Below are positions 42,530-50,825 of a stretch of 57,767 nt of DNA, piece by piece. A program made the position numbers and the translations under genes. The number at the start of each line of letters is the position of its first letter. Positions within the stretch are counted from its first letter, which is position 1. The notes beneath the pieces are model-generated. The model was not told where the DNA came from. It made no database searches and saw only the letters and a program-made list of their open reading frames with translations. The stretch comes from CAYWXK01 sp964462515 (GTDB taxonomy: Bacteria > Planctomycetota > Phycisphaerae > Sedimentisphaerales > Anaerobacaceae), in contig CAYWXK010000025.1 in NCBI GenBank assembly GCA_964462515.1, positions 1-57,767 on the forward strand, read 5' to 3'.

Positions 42530-43687
42530 TTACCTTGTATAAAATTTGTACGAAGTAGTTGTCTTATACTTCTGTCCCGGCTTAAGAACGGTGGATGGAA
42601 AATGTGGCTTATTTGGCGAATCCGGGAAATGCTGTGTTTCTAAGCAGAATCCGTAGTGCTTCTTGTATGCCTTGCCGGATTTGCCGATTAGAGAACCATC
42701 CAGAAAATTCCCGGTATAAAGCTGCACCCCCGGTTCGGTGGTATAGACTTCCATCACTCGCCCGGTAGTCGGCTCATAGACCTTTGCACACAAAGCAAGT
42801 GTTCCGCCGCCGCTTTTAAGCACGAAATTATGGTCGTAACCATTACCAACCTGAGCAATTCGAGAACCTATGGTCGCCGGTTTTGTAAAATCCAGAGGCG
42901 AGTCTTTGACGCCTCTAATTTCGCCGGTTGGTATAAGGTCTTTATCGAAGACGGTGTATTTGTCGGCATTGAGCATAAGCTCGTGCCCGAGAACATCGCC
43001 ATTGCCCTCGCCTGCAAGATTGAAATAGCTGTGATTTGTCAGGTTGACTATAGTGGTTTTATCCGTCTCGGCCTCATAGCTAATCTTCAGCTCATCTTTA
43101 TTAGTAAGCGTATAGGTAATTGTGCACGCCAGATTGCCGGGATAACCTTCCTCGCCATCCTTGCTAAGATAACTCAACTGAACTTGTGCTTTATCACCTT
43201 CGGCTGTTATGTCTTCGAGTTTCCACACCACCTTATCGAAACCCTTTCTCCCGCCGTGAATATGGTTTGGCCCATTGTTAGCCGCCAGCTTATACTCCAC
43301 GCCGTTGAGCACAAATTTTGCCCCGCCGATACGATTAGCATATCGCCCGACCGTCGCTCCAAAAAAGGCCCCTCGCTTAACATACTGGTCAAGGTCATTA
43401 TAACCTAACGTAATATCCGCCAGCTTGCCGTCCCTATCCGGGACCTCCAGAGAAACTAAAATCGCTCCATAGTTAGTAATCTTCACTCTAATCCCTTTAG
43501 CATTGGTCAGCGTATATAAATCAACTTGCTCTCCATCGGGCGTTTGACCAAAAGATTCTTTTCGAGCACTCATTGGTCTGGCCTCCTTAGCTTGGGATTC
43601 GCTTGAGGTCGCTTCCTTTATTCCACAGCCGAAAAAATTTATCGCCATTAACGTCAAAACAAAATCTAATAGAACTACTTTTCTCAT
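42530..43687 (-). CDS. galM: Aldose 1-epimerase lipoprotein
   Basis: This gene encodes 385 aa. The signal peptide ends in F-F-G-C, a lipobox. The GalM core shows G-A-x-L-V-S-L-E-V-P-D, A-N-R-I, N-H-I-H-G-G, N-L-T-N-H-S-Y-F-N-L (catalytic His) and E-V-Y-T-T-E-P-G-V-Q-L-Y-T-G-N (catalytic Glu). Mutarotases interconvert alpha and beta sugars. Exported, lipid-anchored versions are common where polysaccharide is broken down outside the cytoplasm. The gene is convergent with the UDP-sugar pyrophosphorylase. Confidence 0.93.
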   Translation of the reverse strand: MRKVVLLDFVLTLMAINFFGCGIKEATSSESQAKEARPMSARKESFGQTPDGEQVDLYTLTNAKGIRVKITNYGAILVSLEVPDRDGKLADITLGYNDLDQYVKRGAFFGATVGRYANRIGGAKFVLNGVEYKLAANNGPNHIHGGRKGFDKVVWKLEDITAEGDKAQVQLSYLSKDGEEGYPGNLACTITYTLTNKDELKISYEAETDKTTIVNLTNHSYFNLAGEGNGDVLGHELMLNADKYTVFDKDLIPTGEIRGVKDSPLDFTKPATIGSRIAQVGNGYDHNFVLKSGGGTLALCAKVYEPTTGRVMEVYTTEPGVQLYTGNFLDGSLIGKSGKAYKKHYGFCLETQHFPDSPNKPHFPSTVLKPGQKYKTTTSYKFYTR

Positions 43688-43777
43688 TTTTCAGCTCACT
43701 GCTCTAAAATCTTGATACCTGTATGGTTTATACTCTTTGAATATAACGCTAAAAAAGATAGAACGTCAACAACTTTA

Positions 43778-44338
43778 TTAAGTGTTCATCCTGGCGAATT
43801 CAGCGCCTCGGGACAGTGCTTTAGTATTTAATGGCAGTATTTTATGATGTCTCTCAGCAAATACATCAGATAAAACTGCTACTGCTACATCTACCGTAAG
43901 GAGCCCTCGCCTCTGCAAATACGCCCCAAGAGCTACCAGATTAGCTGCTCTCGGATTGCCCATCTCGACAGCCAATTGGTCAGCCGGCACCGCTATTATG
44001 TCAATTGTTGGATTGATGTCGGGCCAGGAATCGATTAAAGAACTATTCAGCACCAATAAGCCGCCATTTTTGAGGCGAGGAGAGAATTTATCCAGCGAAG
44101 CTCGGTTCATTACAATCAGTGAATCCGCCCTGCCGACCACAGGACAGGCAATAGGTCCATCTGCGATAATAACCATACAATTAGCTGTGCCGCCGCGAAC
44201 CTCTGCCCCGTATGAGGGTATAAAGGTTACCTCTTTGCCGGCCTTCATCGCCGCCTGCGCCAGCAGCTTGCCGGTCATAATAATCCCCTGCCCTCCAAAT
44301 CCGGCAATTATGATTTCTTCATAAACGTCTTTTGCCAT
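43778..44338 (-). CDS. 2-oxoacid:ferredoxin oxidoreductase gamma subunit
   Basis: This gene encodes 186 aa. The opening I-I-A-G-F-G-G-Q-G-I-I-M-T-G-K-L-L and S-Y-G-A-E-V-R-G-G-T-A-N are typical of the POR/KOR/VOR gamma chain. It closes the VOR operon, 69 bases downstream of the PIN gene, and is needed with the alpha, beta and ferredoxin-like subunits to oxidise branched 2-oxoacids to acyl-CoA with reduction of ferredoxin. Confidence 0.92.
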   Translation of the reverse strand: MAKDVYEEIIIAGFGGQGIIMTGKLLAQAAMKAGKEVTFIPSYGAEVRGGTANCMVIIADGPIACPVVGRADSLIVMNRASLDKFSPRLKNGGLLVLNSSLIDSWPDINPTIDIIAVPADQLAVEMGNPRAANLVALGAYLQRRGLLTVDVAVAVLSDVFAERHHKILPLNTKALSRGAEFARMNT

Positions 44339-44407
44339 TTCACACTCTGCATTTGAGCAAGGTTCCCTTTGTTAAAATGGTTGCTAAGTTAACACCATCA
44401 CTTGCTT

Positions 44408-44812
44408 TTAACCTCGCACGAAATCCTGCCAAGCAAGAGTTTCAACACTGTGGTTCTTCGCCTTTTCCTTTGCCTTTTTATCATCTATGACAAGAGGAAG
44501 CCGACGCTTTAATGCAATAGCAATAGCGGCTGCATCAGCATCATGTATACCGGCCTGGCTCCTCATTCGTAGATACTCCTCCTCTTCACCCTTTTGAAAC
44601 TGTGTCACTAATTCCGGGCACCTCAGAATAAATTTTCGCAAGCGGTCGTCCGAACGTATCTGTGGGTCATAAGCAACCTCATAAGCCACTTTCTCTGGTA
44701 TCAAGACATCGCCCTTCCTTTTTCTAAGGATATTCATTTTCTTCCCGCGATCTATATTTATAAGAGAAGAAGAGTCAAGCACATATTGAAACAGCGACTT
44801 TTGAACAGACAC
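44408..44812 (-). CDS. PIN-domain protein (DUF4411-like)
   Basis: This gene encodes 134 aa. Start GTG at 44812 with the upstream gene's last codons serving as a GGAGG site. PIN-like acidic residues: D13 (V-L-D-S-S-S-L-I), a central E45 region, D91/D93 (H-D-A-D-A-A-A-I-A-I-A) and D110-D111 (L-V-I-D-D-K-K). DUF4411 proteins are PIN RNases commonly encoded beside ImmA/IrrE-type genes, as here. A toxin role is inferred. The pair is inserted between the beta and gamma subunits of the VOR operon. Confidence 0.8.
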   Translation of the reverse strand: MSVQKSLFQYVLDSSSLINIDRGKKMNILRKRKGDVLIPEKVAYEVAYDPQIRSDDRLRKFILRCPELVTQFQKGEEEEYLRMRSQAGIHDADAAAIAIALKRRLPLVIDDKKAKEKAKNHSVETLAWQDFVRG

Positions 44813-44814
44813 TC

Positions 44815-45912
44815 TTAATTCCCTCCAAGCGCAACTATCTCGATAGCCTTTCTGATTGGTATTTGCAAGACATGTGCAAGTTTACCAACAGAAATAAGAT
44901 TTTTTCGATATGCGTCTAAAGAGGTTTCTACAAATCGCGTCCCGAGTCGTCTCTCCCATGTCGGAATTTTGGGTCTTCTAAAATATGGCCGGCTTTCTAC
45001 AATTTTGTTCGTAAGCCCTTGATTAACCAGCCCCAAATGCTCCAACCTGTAGCCTAACGCCTGAACGCTCACCGCCCATCTAACAGACATATGAGCAAGT
45101 TGCTTTTGCGAAGGTGCTCTGGAGAGGTTTCTCTTTTGGAAATCTTGAACGATACCCTTCTTGGGCAGCAGCAACTCTACAGCAAATTGGTTGGCCTTGC
45201 GTTCGGCTCCGCCATGAACGTCACTGATTCTGGATGGGATAAAGCAGGCAGACGAACCATGACTATACAGCAGGTGAGCCAATTCATGTGCCAAGGTGAA
45301 GTTTCTCCTACCCTTTATGTCCTTCGCGTTGAGCAAAATGCATGGCCCGTAATCATCGTGCCAGAAAGAAAAACCGGAGACCTCGTCACTCGGAATAGGC
45401 ATCTCAAAAATTCTTGCGCCCGAACTTTCAAGCAGATTTCTTAAATCAGGTATCGGCCTGTCTTCCAATCTAAACTGTTGTCTTATTCGCTGGGCACCCA
45501 CTGCAGGTGGTACATTCCCCGACATCTTGGATAGTCGGACCACGTGTTCTTTTTGCAGGAGTTGCTCAAACTCAACCGCGGCACGGCACAATTCGTCGAA
45601 TCTTGCCAAGATGATTTTTGTATCCTTGGACAGGCTTCTGATGGACTCACCCGGCTTGCCGCGGAATTCTATCTTGGATGGAGGATTTGGGGTCTCCCTC
45701 AAAAAATAATCTATTTCTCTCCCATAAAGGCTTGCGAGCACCTCAAGTTCCTGTAATTTCGGCTGAGATAAGTTTTTCTCCCAATCCTCTATTTGTTGTA
45801 TGTGAACCTTTATTTCCGCTGCTGCTTCTGGTATGCTCAGTCCTAATAACTCTCTTGCTTTTCGCAATTGTGCTCCGATGATTATACCTGACTGGGATTT
45901 CGGGACGGGCAT
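44815..45912 (-). CDS. XRE-type HTH plus ImmA/IrrE metallopeptidase
   Basis: This gene encodes 365 aa. An HTH_XRE domain is at about 10-70. The ImmA/IrrE domain carries H209-E-L-A-H213 and a downstream E...N-x-F-A-V-E-L-L-L-P as third ligand region. The C-terminus (about 300-365) is extra and includes a helical segment. This class usually represses its own operon and degrades a partner or repressor. It lies 31 bases after the VOR beta gene with a strong GGAGG, in operon with the PIN gene. Confidence 0.88.
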   Translation of the reverse strand: MPVPKSQSGIIIGAQLRKARELLGLSIPEAAAEIKVHIQQIEDWEKNLSQPKLQELEVLASLYGREIDYFLRETPNPPSKIEFRGKPGESIRSLSKDTKIILARFDELCRAAVEFEQLLQKEHVVRLSKMSGNVPPAVGAQRIRQQFRLEDRPIPDLRNLLESSGARIFEMPIPSDEVSGFSFWHDDYGPCILLNAKDIKGRRNFTLAHELAHLLYSHGSSACFIPSRISDVHGGAERKANQFAVELLLPKKGIVQDFQKRNLSRAPSQKQLAHMSVRWAVSVQALGYRLEHLGLVNQGLTNKIVESRPYFRRPKIPTWERRLGTRFVETSLDAYRKNLISVGKLAHVLQIPIRKAIEIVALGGN

Positions 45913-45943
45913 TACAGTTTACCTCCAAATTATCAATTGTCCG

Positions 45944-46684
45944 CTAAACACAGCCTTTCAAACAGCCAAGAGGGAAGACCTTTGTCATCTCTTTTTCAAT
46001 CCATTTCATCGATTCTGCTGGCGTCATTCGCCAATAGGTCGGGCAGGGTGAAAGCAATTCAACAAGTGATAGACCCGCAGCGCCGCCTACCTGTAGTTCA
46101 AAGGCGTGTTTGACGGCCTCTTTGGCCTTGCGAATCCGAGCGGGACTGCTCAAAGCGCAGCGTTCAACATAGATTGCCCCGGGCAGAATTGCCAACAGTT
46201 CCGATATTTGCAGCGGATACCCCTCGTGTGCAGCAGCTCGGCCCTGTTGTGTTGTTGCTGTTACCTGGCCCAGGATAGTCGTCGGCGCCATCTGCCCGCC
46301 TGTCATTCCAAAGACAGCATTATTGATGAAAATGACTGTTATCTTTTCTGCCCTGTGAGCGGCGTGAATAATCTCGGCAGTTCCAATCGCCGCCAAGTCG
46401 CCATCGCCCTGGTAGGAAAAAATTATTTTGTCCGGATTGGTCCTTTTCATTCCTGTCGCCACCGCTGGGGCCCTGCCGTGTGCGACCTCAATCATATCGA
46501 CATCTAAATAATTGTATGCCAGCACCGCACACCCGACAGGCGCTATTCCAATAGTTCGGTCGTGTATGCCCAGCTCATCGATTGTCTCTGCTATCAAGCG
46601 ATGCGCAATGCCGTGCCCGCACCCGGGACAATAATGCGTGGCGATGTCTTTAAGAGTAGGAGTTCGGGTAAATATCTTGTGCAT
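45944..46684 (-). CDS. 2-oxoacid:ferredoxin oxidoreductase beta (TPP) subunit
   Basis: This gene encodes 246 aa. The TPP site is present as G-D-G-D-L-A-A-I-G-T and N-N-A-V-F-G-M-T-G-G-Q; Y-C-P-G-C-G-H at the N-terminus is the family cysteine motif. It starts 7 bases after the alpha subunit gene. The TPP subunit carries out decarboxylation of the 2-oxoacid. Confidence 0.93.
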   Translation of the reverse strand: MHKIFTRTPTLKDIATHYCPGCGHGIAHRLIAETIDELGIHDRTIGIAPVGCAVLAYNYLDVDMIEVAHGRAPAVATGMKRTNPDKIIFSYQGDGDLAAIGTAEIIHAAHRAEKITVIFINNAVFGMTGGQMAPTTILGQVTATTQQGRAAAHEGYPLQISELLAILPGAIYVERCALSSPARIRKAKEAVKHAFELQVGGAAGLSLVELLSPCPTYWRMTPAESMKWIEKEMTKVFPLGCLKGCV

Positions 46685-46691
46685 AAATAGT

Positions 46692-47771
46692 TTATTTCTT
46701 CACCGATACTTTTCTTTGCGGCACAGTCAATTGCTTAATTTTATCGAAAATTTCTTCAACGGTCGGCACACCGCCGCCAGGCCGTCCATAGAATACTACC
46801 GGCGCCTTTCCGGCAATAGCTAATTTCACATCTTCGACCATCTGGCCGCAGCTCATCTCGACGACAAGGAAAATCCTGAATTCTTCAGCAGCCCTGCTAA
46901 TTTGCTCTGTCGGAAATGGCCAGAGAGTAATGGGACGTACCCAGCCGACCTTGATTCCTTCCTTTCTTGCTTTGGTTACCGCGCCGCGAACGATTCTCGC
47001 TGCGATGCCGTATGCGACAACTACAATGTCGGCATCATCAACCTCGTATTGTTCACAAAGCACTTCGCTTTTTTCGACCTGCTCATATTTGGCTTTTAGC
47101 TTATAGTTTAGCTCTTCCAATACCCCTTCACCGAGCCACAGCGACCGGATAATATGTTGAGCTCTGCCTTTTGCCCCCGTCAACGCCCAATCTTTTGAAG
47201 GAAGTTTCCGCTGTGTCTTTTTCTCAATCACCACCGGCTCCATCATCTGGCCTAAAATGCCGTCGGCAAGAATAACAACAGTCATTCGATACTGGTCGGC
47301 TAAGTCGAACGCAAGCGGCATACAATCAACCAGTTCCTGAACGCTTGATGGCCCAAAAACAATGGTGCGATAGTCGCCGTGTCCGCCGCCGCGTGTGGCC
47401 TGAAAATAATCGGCCTGTGATGGTGCGATGTTACCGAGACCCGGCCCGCCTCGCATCACATTGACTACTACCGCCGGCAGCTCCGCACCCGCCAGATAAC
47501 TCATTCCCTCCTGCATCAAACTTATGCCGGGACTCGATGAGCTTGTCATTGCCCTTTTGCCCGTGGCCGAGGCGCCAAAAACCATATTGATGGCTGCCAG
47601 TTCGCTTTCGCACTGCACAAAGACCCTACCTTCCTCAGCCATTCTTCGTGACATATAGGCGGGGATTTCGTTCTGTGGCGTAATCGGATAGCCAAAATAC
47701 GCATCACACCCGGCAACAATAGCCGCCTCCGCCAGCGCCTCATTACCACACATTAAAACACGCTTTGTCAC
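46692..47771 (-). CDS. vorB: 2-oxoacid:ferredoxin oxidoreductase alpha subunit (VorB-like)
   Basis: This gene encodes 359 aa. The start GTG overlaps the ferredoxin gene's stop (GTGA). The signature G-N-E-A-L-A-E-A-A-I, G-Y-P-I-T-P-Q-N-E-I-P, S-S-S-S-P-G-I-S-L-M-Q-E-G and R-G-G-P-G-L-G places it with VorB (3-methyl-2-oxobutanoate:ferredoxin oxidoreductase). The enzyme converts branched-chain 2-oxoacids to acyl-CoA and CO2. It is expected in anaerobic or facultative metabolism. Confidence 0.92.
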   Translation of the reverse strand: MTKRVLMCGNEALAEAAIVAGCDAYFGYPITPQNEIPAYMSRRMAEEGRVFVQCESELAAINMVFGASATGKRAMTSSSSPGISLMQEGMSYLAGAELPAVVVNVMRGGPGLGNIAPSQADYFQATRGGGHGDYRTIVFGPSSVQELVDCMPLAFDLADQYRMTVVILADGILGQMMEPVVIEKKTQRKLPSKDWALTGAKGRAQHIIRSLWLGEGVLEELNYKLKAKYEQVEKSEVLCEQYEVDDADIVVVAYGIAARIVRGAVTKARKEGIKVGWVRPITLWPFPTEQISRAAEEFRIFLVVEMSCGQMVEDVKLAIAGKAPVVFYGRPGGGVPTVEEIFDKIKQLTVPQRKVSVKK

Positions 47772-48127
47772 GCCTTCTCCTTCTCCGTAGTGGGAACTAC
47801 AAAGGATGAATCCTTGACTAAGCGAGACTTGGCTTTACCGCCTGCTTTCGTAACTATCTTGACTTTGTTGGACTCATCCCGAAAGATCTCGATTGCCACA
47901 TCGGGGCAGACAATCGCACACACGGCACAGCCAGTGCAACTTGTAGTGAGCTTGTCGAAACTATCAGAATTAGCTGCTCCCTCGACCTCGCTCGGGACAG
48001 GTTCAGCGGGGAAGTAACCACTCTTGTTGGGTTTTTTGGAAATGACGATACCGGCCTTAGCGCATACTGCCACGCACAAGCCGCAGCCCTTGCACCTCTC
48101 AATATCAATAACTATCTTGCCAGCCAT
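47768..48127 (-). CDS. VOR ferredoxin-type subunit with repeat-derived spacer
   Basis: This gene encodes 119 aa from the ATG at 48127. Two 4Fe-4S binding motifs are present: C12-K-G-C-G-L-C-V-A-V-C and C64-T-G-C-A-V-C-A-I-V-C. Between them, where relatives have a few residues, lies P-V-P-S-E-V-E-G-A-A-N-S-D-S-F-D-K-L-T-T (43-62), coded by an R1 palindromic repeat at 47941-48006. A longer frame reaches 48184 but its extra residues fall over a second palindrome (R7). It is the first gene of the operon. Confidence 0.88.
   Translation of the reverse strand: MAGKIVIDIERCKGCGLCVAVCAKAGIVISKKPNKSGYFPAEPVPSEVEGAANSDSFDKLTTSCTGCAVCAIVCPDVAIEIFRDESNKVKIVTKAGGKAKSRLVKDSSFVVPTTEKEKA
47941..48006. repeat. 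R1 repeat inside the VOR ferredoxin gene
   Basis: GTGAGCTTGTCGAAACTATC...CTCCCTCGACCTCGCTCGGGAC; both halves of R1 are present in a longer spaced form. Read on the minus strand as residues 43-62. Confidence 0.75.
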
Positions 48128-48150
48128 CGTATATTTCTCTTCACCGCCGA

Positions 48151-48182
48151 GCTCGCAGTCCTCGGGACTCCTTACGGAGAGC
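48151..48182. repeat. Repeat family R7
   Basis: GCTCGCAGTCCTCGGGACTCC... folds through GCTC/GAGC and AGTCC/GGACT; related to 17352-17390 (GCAGTCC...GGGACTGC...GGAGG). Confidence 0.55.
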
Positions 48183-48298
48183 ACGCCGAGGTTAATTTCA
48201 ATCTCTCTGCGGTTAATCTTTACATTTTCTAAAAGATTTTACTTAGAACTTCTGGAATTGTAAAGTGAAAAGGCAGGCAGTTAATATCCCGTATAGGC

Positions 48299-49282
48299 CT
48301 ATTTTTCGAGGTAAAAAACCTGACGCTTTTCGTCAAAGTAAATATCTTGTCCACCAGGCACATCTTCCGGCTTAAGGCCTATTAACCGTAGGGGATTATA
48401 GAAACCCATCGCAATCAATTCGTCCAGGCTGGCGAGATTTAGCGAAGCTAAGTAATTCATACATTGCAGCATTGTCGCTGATGAGCCGCACAAGTACCCA
48501 GTTTGCGGGTCGGACAATCGTCCGCTATCTTCAAGGATTACCTTATGCCCCAGCGTTTCATACCTGCCCGCAGGTAATCCCGCCAGCGATGAAGCATCGC
48601 TTATCACAATGCAGCGATTGGGACCTTTTGTCCTGATAATAGTTTTTATTACCGCAGGCGGCAAATGATGGCCATCGGTTATTATCATCGCAGTAAGCTC
48701 ATCGGTGGCCAGGCCCGCCCATATAGGATTATGGTGTCTATTTAGAACCATTGGCACGCCATTTCCCAGATGCGTAAGCGATACCGCTCCTGCTCGCGAT
48801 AATCTCTCCAAATCTTTTTCAGTCGCCATTTGATGTCCCAGCGAAACTGCAATCCCTCGCTTTATAGCGTATCGCGATAGCTTTTCCGCCCCTTCTAATT
48901 CCGCTGCTATGGTTAAAAGTTTCACTTTCCCCCCGGCCCAGCCAATTAACTGTTCCAGATAATTTATATCCGGTTTTGTTGTCCACCTGGGATTATGCGC
49001 TCCACAAGCTCCTTCCTGCGCTGAGATAAATGGACCCTCAAGATGTATGCCAAGAAGCCGTCCGCGGAACTCCTCCCTCTCCATCACATCGGACATTATT
49101 GCTAAATTGCGTTTATAAACATCTTCCGTGCTTGTGATTATTGTCGGCAAAAATGCTGTCGTCCCAGCCCCAAGCATCTCTCGGCAGGCGCGAATAAAAT
49201 CCGCCTCTGTTAAGGTTGCGCTCGAAAAATCCACTCCTTTATAGCCATTGACCTGCAGGTCAACTAATCCCGGTATTCTCAT
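48299..49282 (-). CDS. nagA: N-acetylglucosamine-6-phosphate deacetylase
   Basis: This gene encodes 327 aa from the ATG at 49282. Amidohydrolase marks: P-G-L-V-D-L-Q-V-N-G at the N-terminus, H-L-E-G-P-F, G-H-Q-M-A, T-H-L-G-N and I-S-D-A-S-S-L-A-G with the metal Asp. NagA releases acetate from GlcNAc-6-phosphate. It follows nagB by 75 bases that hold an AAAACTGTGGA...TTCCACAGTTTT inverted pair. It is somewhat short compared with many NagA proteins, which often have an extra N-terminal strand domain. Confidence 0.9.
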   Translation of the reverse strand: MRIPGLVDLQVNGYKGVDFSSATLTEADFIRACREMLGAGTTAFLPTIITSTEDVYKRNLAIMSDVMEREEFRGRLLGIHLEGPFISAQEGACGAHNPRWTTKPDINYLEQLIGWAGGKVKLLTIAAELEGAEKLSRYAIKRGIAVSLGHQMATEKDLERLSRAGAVSLTHLGNGVPMVLNRHHNPIWAGLATDELTAMIITDGHHLPPAVIKTIIRTKGPNRCIVISDASSLAGLPAGRYETLGHKVILEDSGRLSDPQTGYLCGSSATMLQCMNYLASLNLASLDELIAMGFYNPLRLIGLKPEDVPGGQDIYFDEKRQVFYLEK

Positions 49283-49357
49283 TGTAAAGCTCAAAAATTA
49301 AAACTCAAAACTGCGGAAGTTCCACAGTTTTACGCTTTACTTTTTACATTTTGCGTT

Positions 49358-50104
49358 TTAGTTCCGTTGCGAAAGTTCTGGCGCCGAATCTCTATCCATA
49401 AATATCTTACAGTTATTGTGTCTCTGGAGTATCGACGCCGGGCACATATTCGTCACCTGTCCTTCGAGAGCATTCTTCACCGCCTCAGCCTTGCGTTTTT
49501 CCGGCACAGTAACAATCAGGCACTCGCTTTTCATAATCTGCCGAATGCTCATAGATATTGCCTGCCTCGGCACCTGCTCCAAGGTCGCAAACCAACCTTC
49601 GCCCAACTGCTGCCTTCTGCACCGCTCGTCCAGCTCCACGATGATGTAAGGTTGTTCTGTCTTAAAATCTGCAGGCGGGTCGTTAAATGCCAAATGTCCA
49701 TTTTCTCCGATTCCTACCATTGCTGCATCAATTGGGTGCGCAGCGATAATAGCCCCCAACCTGTGGCACTCCTTTTTCGGGTCATCAGAGTCGCCCTGAA
49801 CAAAATTTACTGCTTTTAGACCCGGCAGCTTATCAACAAAATGCTCTTTGAGATATTTTCTGAAACTGGCTGGGTGATTCGCCGGCAGTCCTATATACTC
49901 ATCTAAGTGAAACATCGTTACTTTGGACCAATCAATCCCTTTGGCAGCTACAAGATTTTCCAGCATCTCAAGCTGGCTTGTCCCTGTCGCCAGAATGATA
50001 TTTGCCTCTCCCTTTGTTTGTATCGCTTTTTTGATAGCTTTTGCCGCCTCAACGGCTGCCGTCTTTGACGCCTGGAGCTTTGTTTTGTAAATAAACTTTT
50101 CCAC
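49358..50104 (-). CDS. nagB: Glucosamine-6-phosphate deaminase
   Basis: This gene encodes 248 aa. Family motifs: I-I-L-A-T-G-T-S-Q-L, F-H-L-D-E-Y-I-G-L with active-site Asp, M-V-G-I-G-E-N-G-H-L-A-F-N-D-P, and S-M-S-I-R-Q-I-M-K. The enzyme converts GlcN-6-P to fructose-6-P and ammonia. Together with nagA it turns amino sugars into glycolytic intermediates. An M-C-P-A-S-I-L-Q-R-H near the C-terminus is also usual. Confidence 0.93.
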   Translation of the reverse strand: MEKFIYKTKLQASKTAAVEAAKAIKKAIQTKGEANIILATGTSQLEMLENLVAAKGIDWSKVTMFHLDEYIGLPANHPASFRKYLKEHFVDKLPGLKAVNFVQGDSDDPKKECHRLGAIIAAHPIDAAMVGIGENGHLAFNDPPADFKTEQPYIIVELDERCRRQQLGEGWFATLEQVPRQAISMSIRQIMKSECLIVTVPEKRKAEAVKNALEGQVTNMCPASILQRHNNCKIFMDRDSAPELSQRN

Positions 50105-50223
50105 AATCTTTTTCCTGAATCAACACTTTGGTAATCCTACGAAATTCGCGCGACTCTGTCAAATAAAGAGCATCTTTTGGCTGTCGCAAAAGATTTTTCT
50201 TACCTTCCAGGCGCCAAATCTTC

Positions 50224-50366
50224 TATAATGTTTGGCAGTGTTGACAGCATAGTTTCGCAGGAGCCGACTATATCCGGTGTGCAGGTAACCTAAACCAGCG
50301 TTTTGCTGGCACCTGCCGGGCCGGGTTAGCTTGATTGTTAGTTAGCTTATACTACAGGAGGTAATA
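50224..50366 (+). ncRNA. Possible structured leader RNA
   Basis: After a TATAAT at 50224-50229 a GC-rich fold can form: GCAGGT (50280s) with ACCTGC (50310s), enclosing CCAGC/GCTGG around GTTTT, and flanked by CCGG/CCGG and TAACC/GGTTA pairings. ACAGGAGG follows just before the ATG at 50367. It matches no riboswitch class I know. No strong -35 is seen. Confidence 0.35.
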
Positions 50367-50729
50367 ATGAAAAAGTATGAAGTTGCAGCGTTAGTGCTTT
50401 TGGTTTTGTTTATTGTTTCGAGTTTCTCGACTCCCTTGTACACGAGGCTTCTGGGAAGGTTCTATGGGCCGGAGATGATGAGTACTCTCTCGCTACATCA
50501 TTACGCTATCGTTTGGGTGCGGACATTTCTCAAGCTGCTCGTCAATATTGCGATTGCGGAGTGGTTAGCTCGTCAAGCGAGAAGAGACGGCCTTTCCCCG
50601 TCAATTTGGGCTCTTTTTGGGTTATTATTTTCGGTTCTCGGAGCCATTCTGTACTTCATGTTCCGAGAGCAGAGGGCCCGTTCAGTCGGTCCTGCCGAAC
50701 TTGGCGGCGTCGAAAGAACAGGCAGCTAA
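50367..50729 (+). CDS. Small membrane protein, function unknown
   Basis: This gene encodes 120 aa. Spans lie at about 5-25 (A-L-V-L-L-V-L-F-I-V), 43-65 and 80-98. Between the second and third is a basic R-Q-A-R-R-D-G-L-S-P-S-I-W-A-L-F-G-L motif; the cytoplasmic tail ends at R-T-G-S. CAGGAGG precedes the ATG. No family is recognised; the W-A-L-F-G-L-L-F pattern recalls small phospholipase-D-like or PLDc-N anchors. Confidence 0.55.
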   Translation: MKKYEVAALVLLVLFIVSSFSTPLYTRLLGRFYGPEMMSTLSLHHYAIVWVRTFLKLLVNIAIAEWLARQARRDGLSPSIWALFGLLFSVLGAILYFMFREQRARSVGPAELGGVERTGS

Positions 50730-50825
50730 CCAATTGTTATACGTGTCCTATTTTCCCGGACGATTTGTGCGGGTGAATGGAAAAAATAATACTAATGCGC
50801 CACCCAGACAAAATGGAGCTACACT

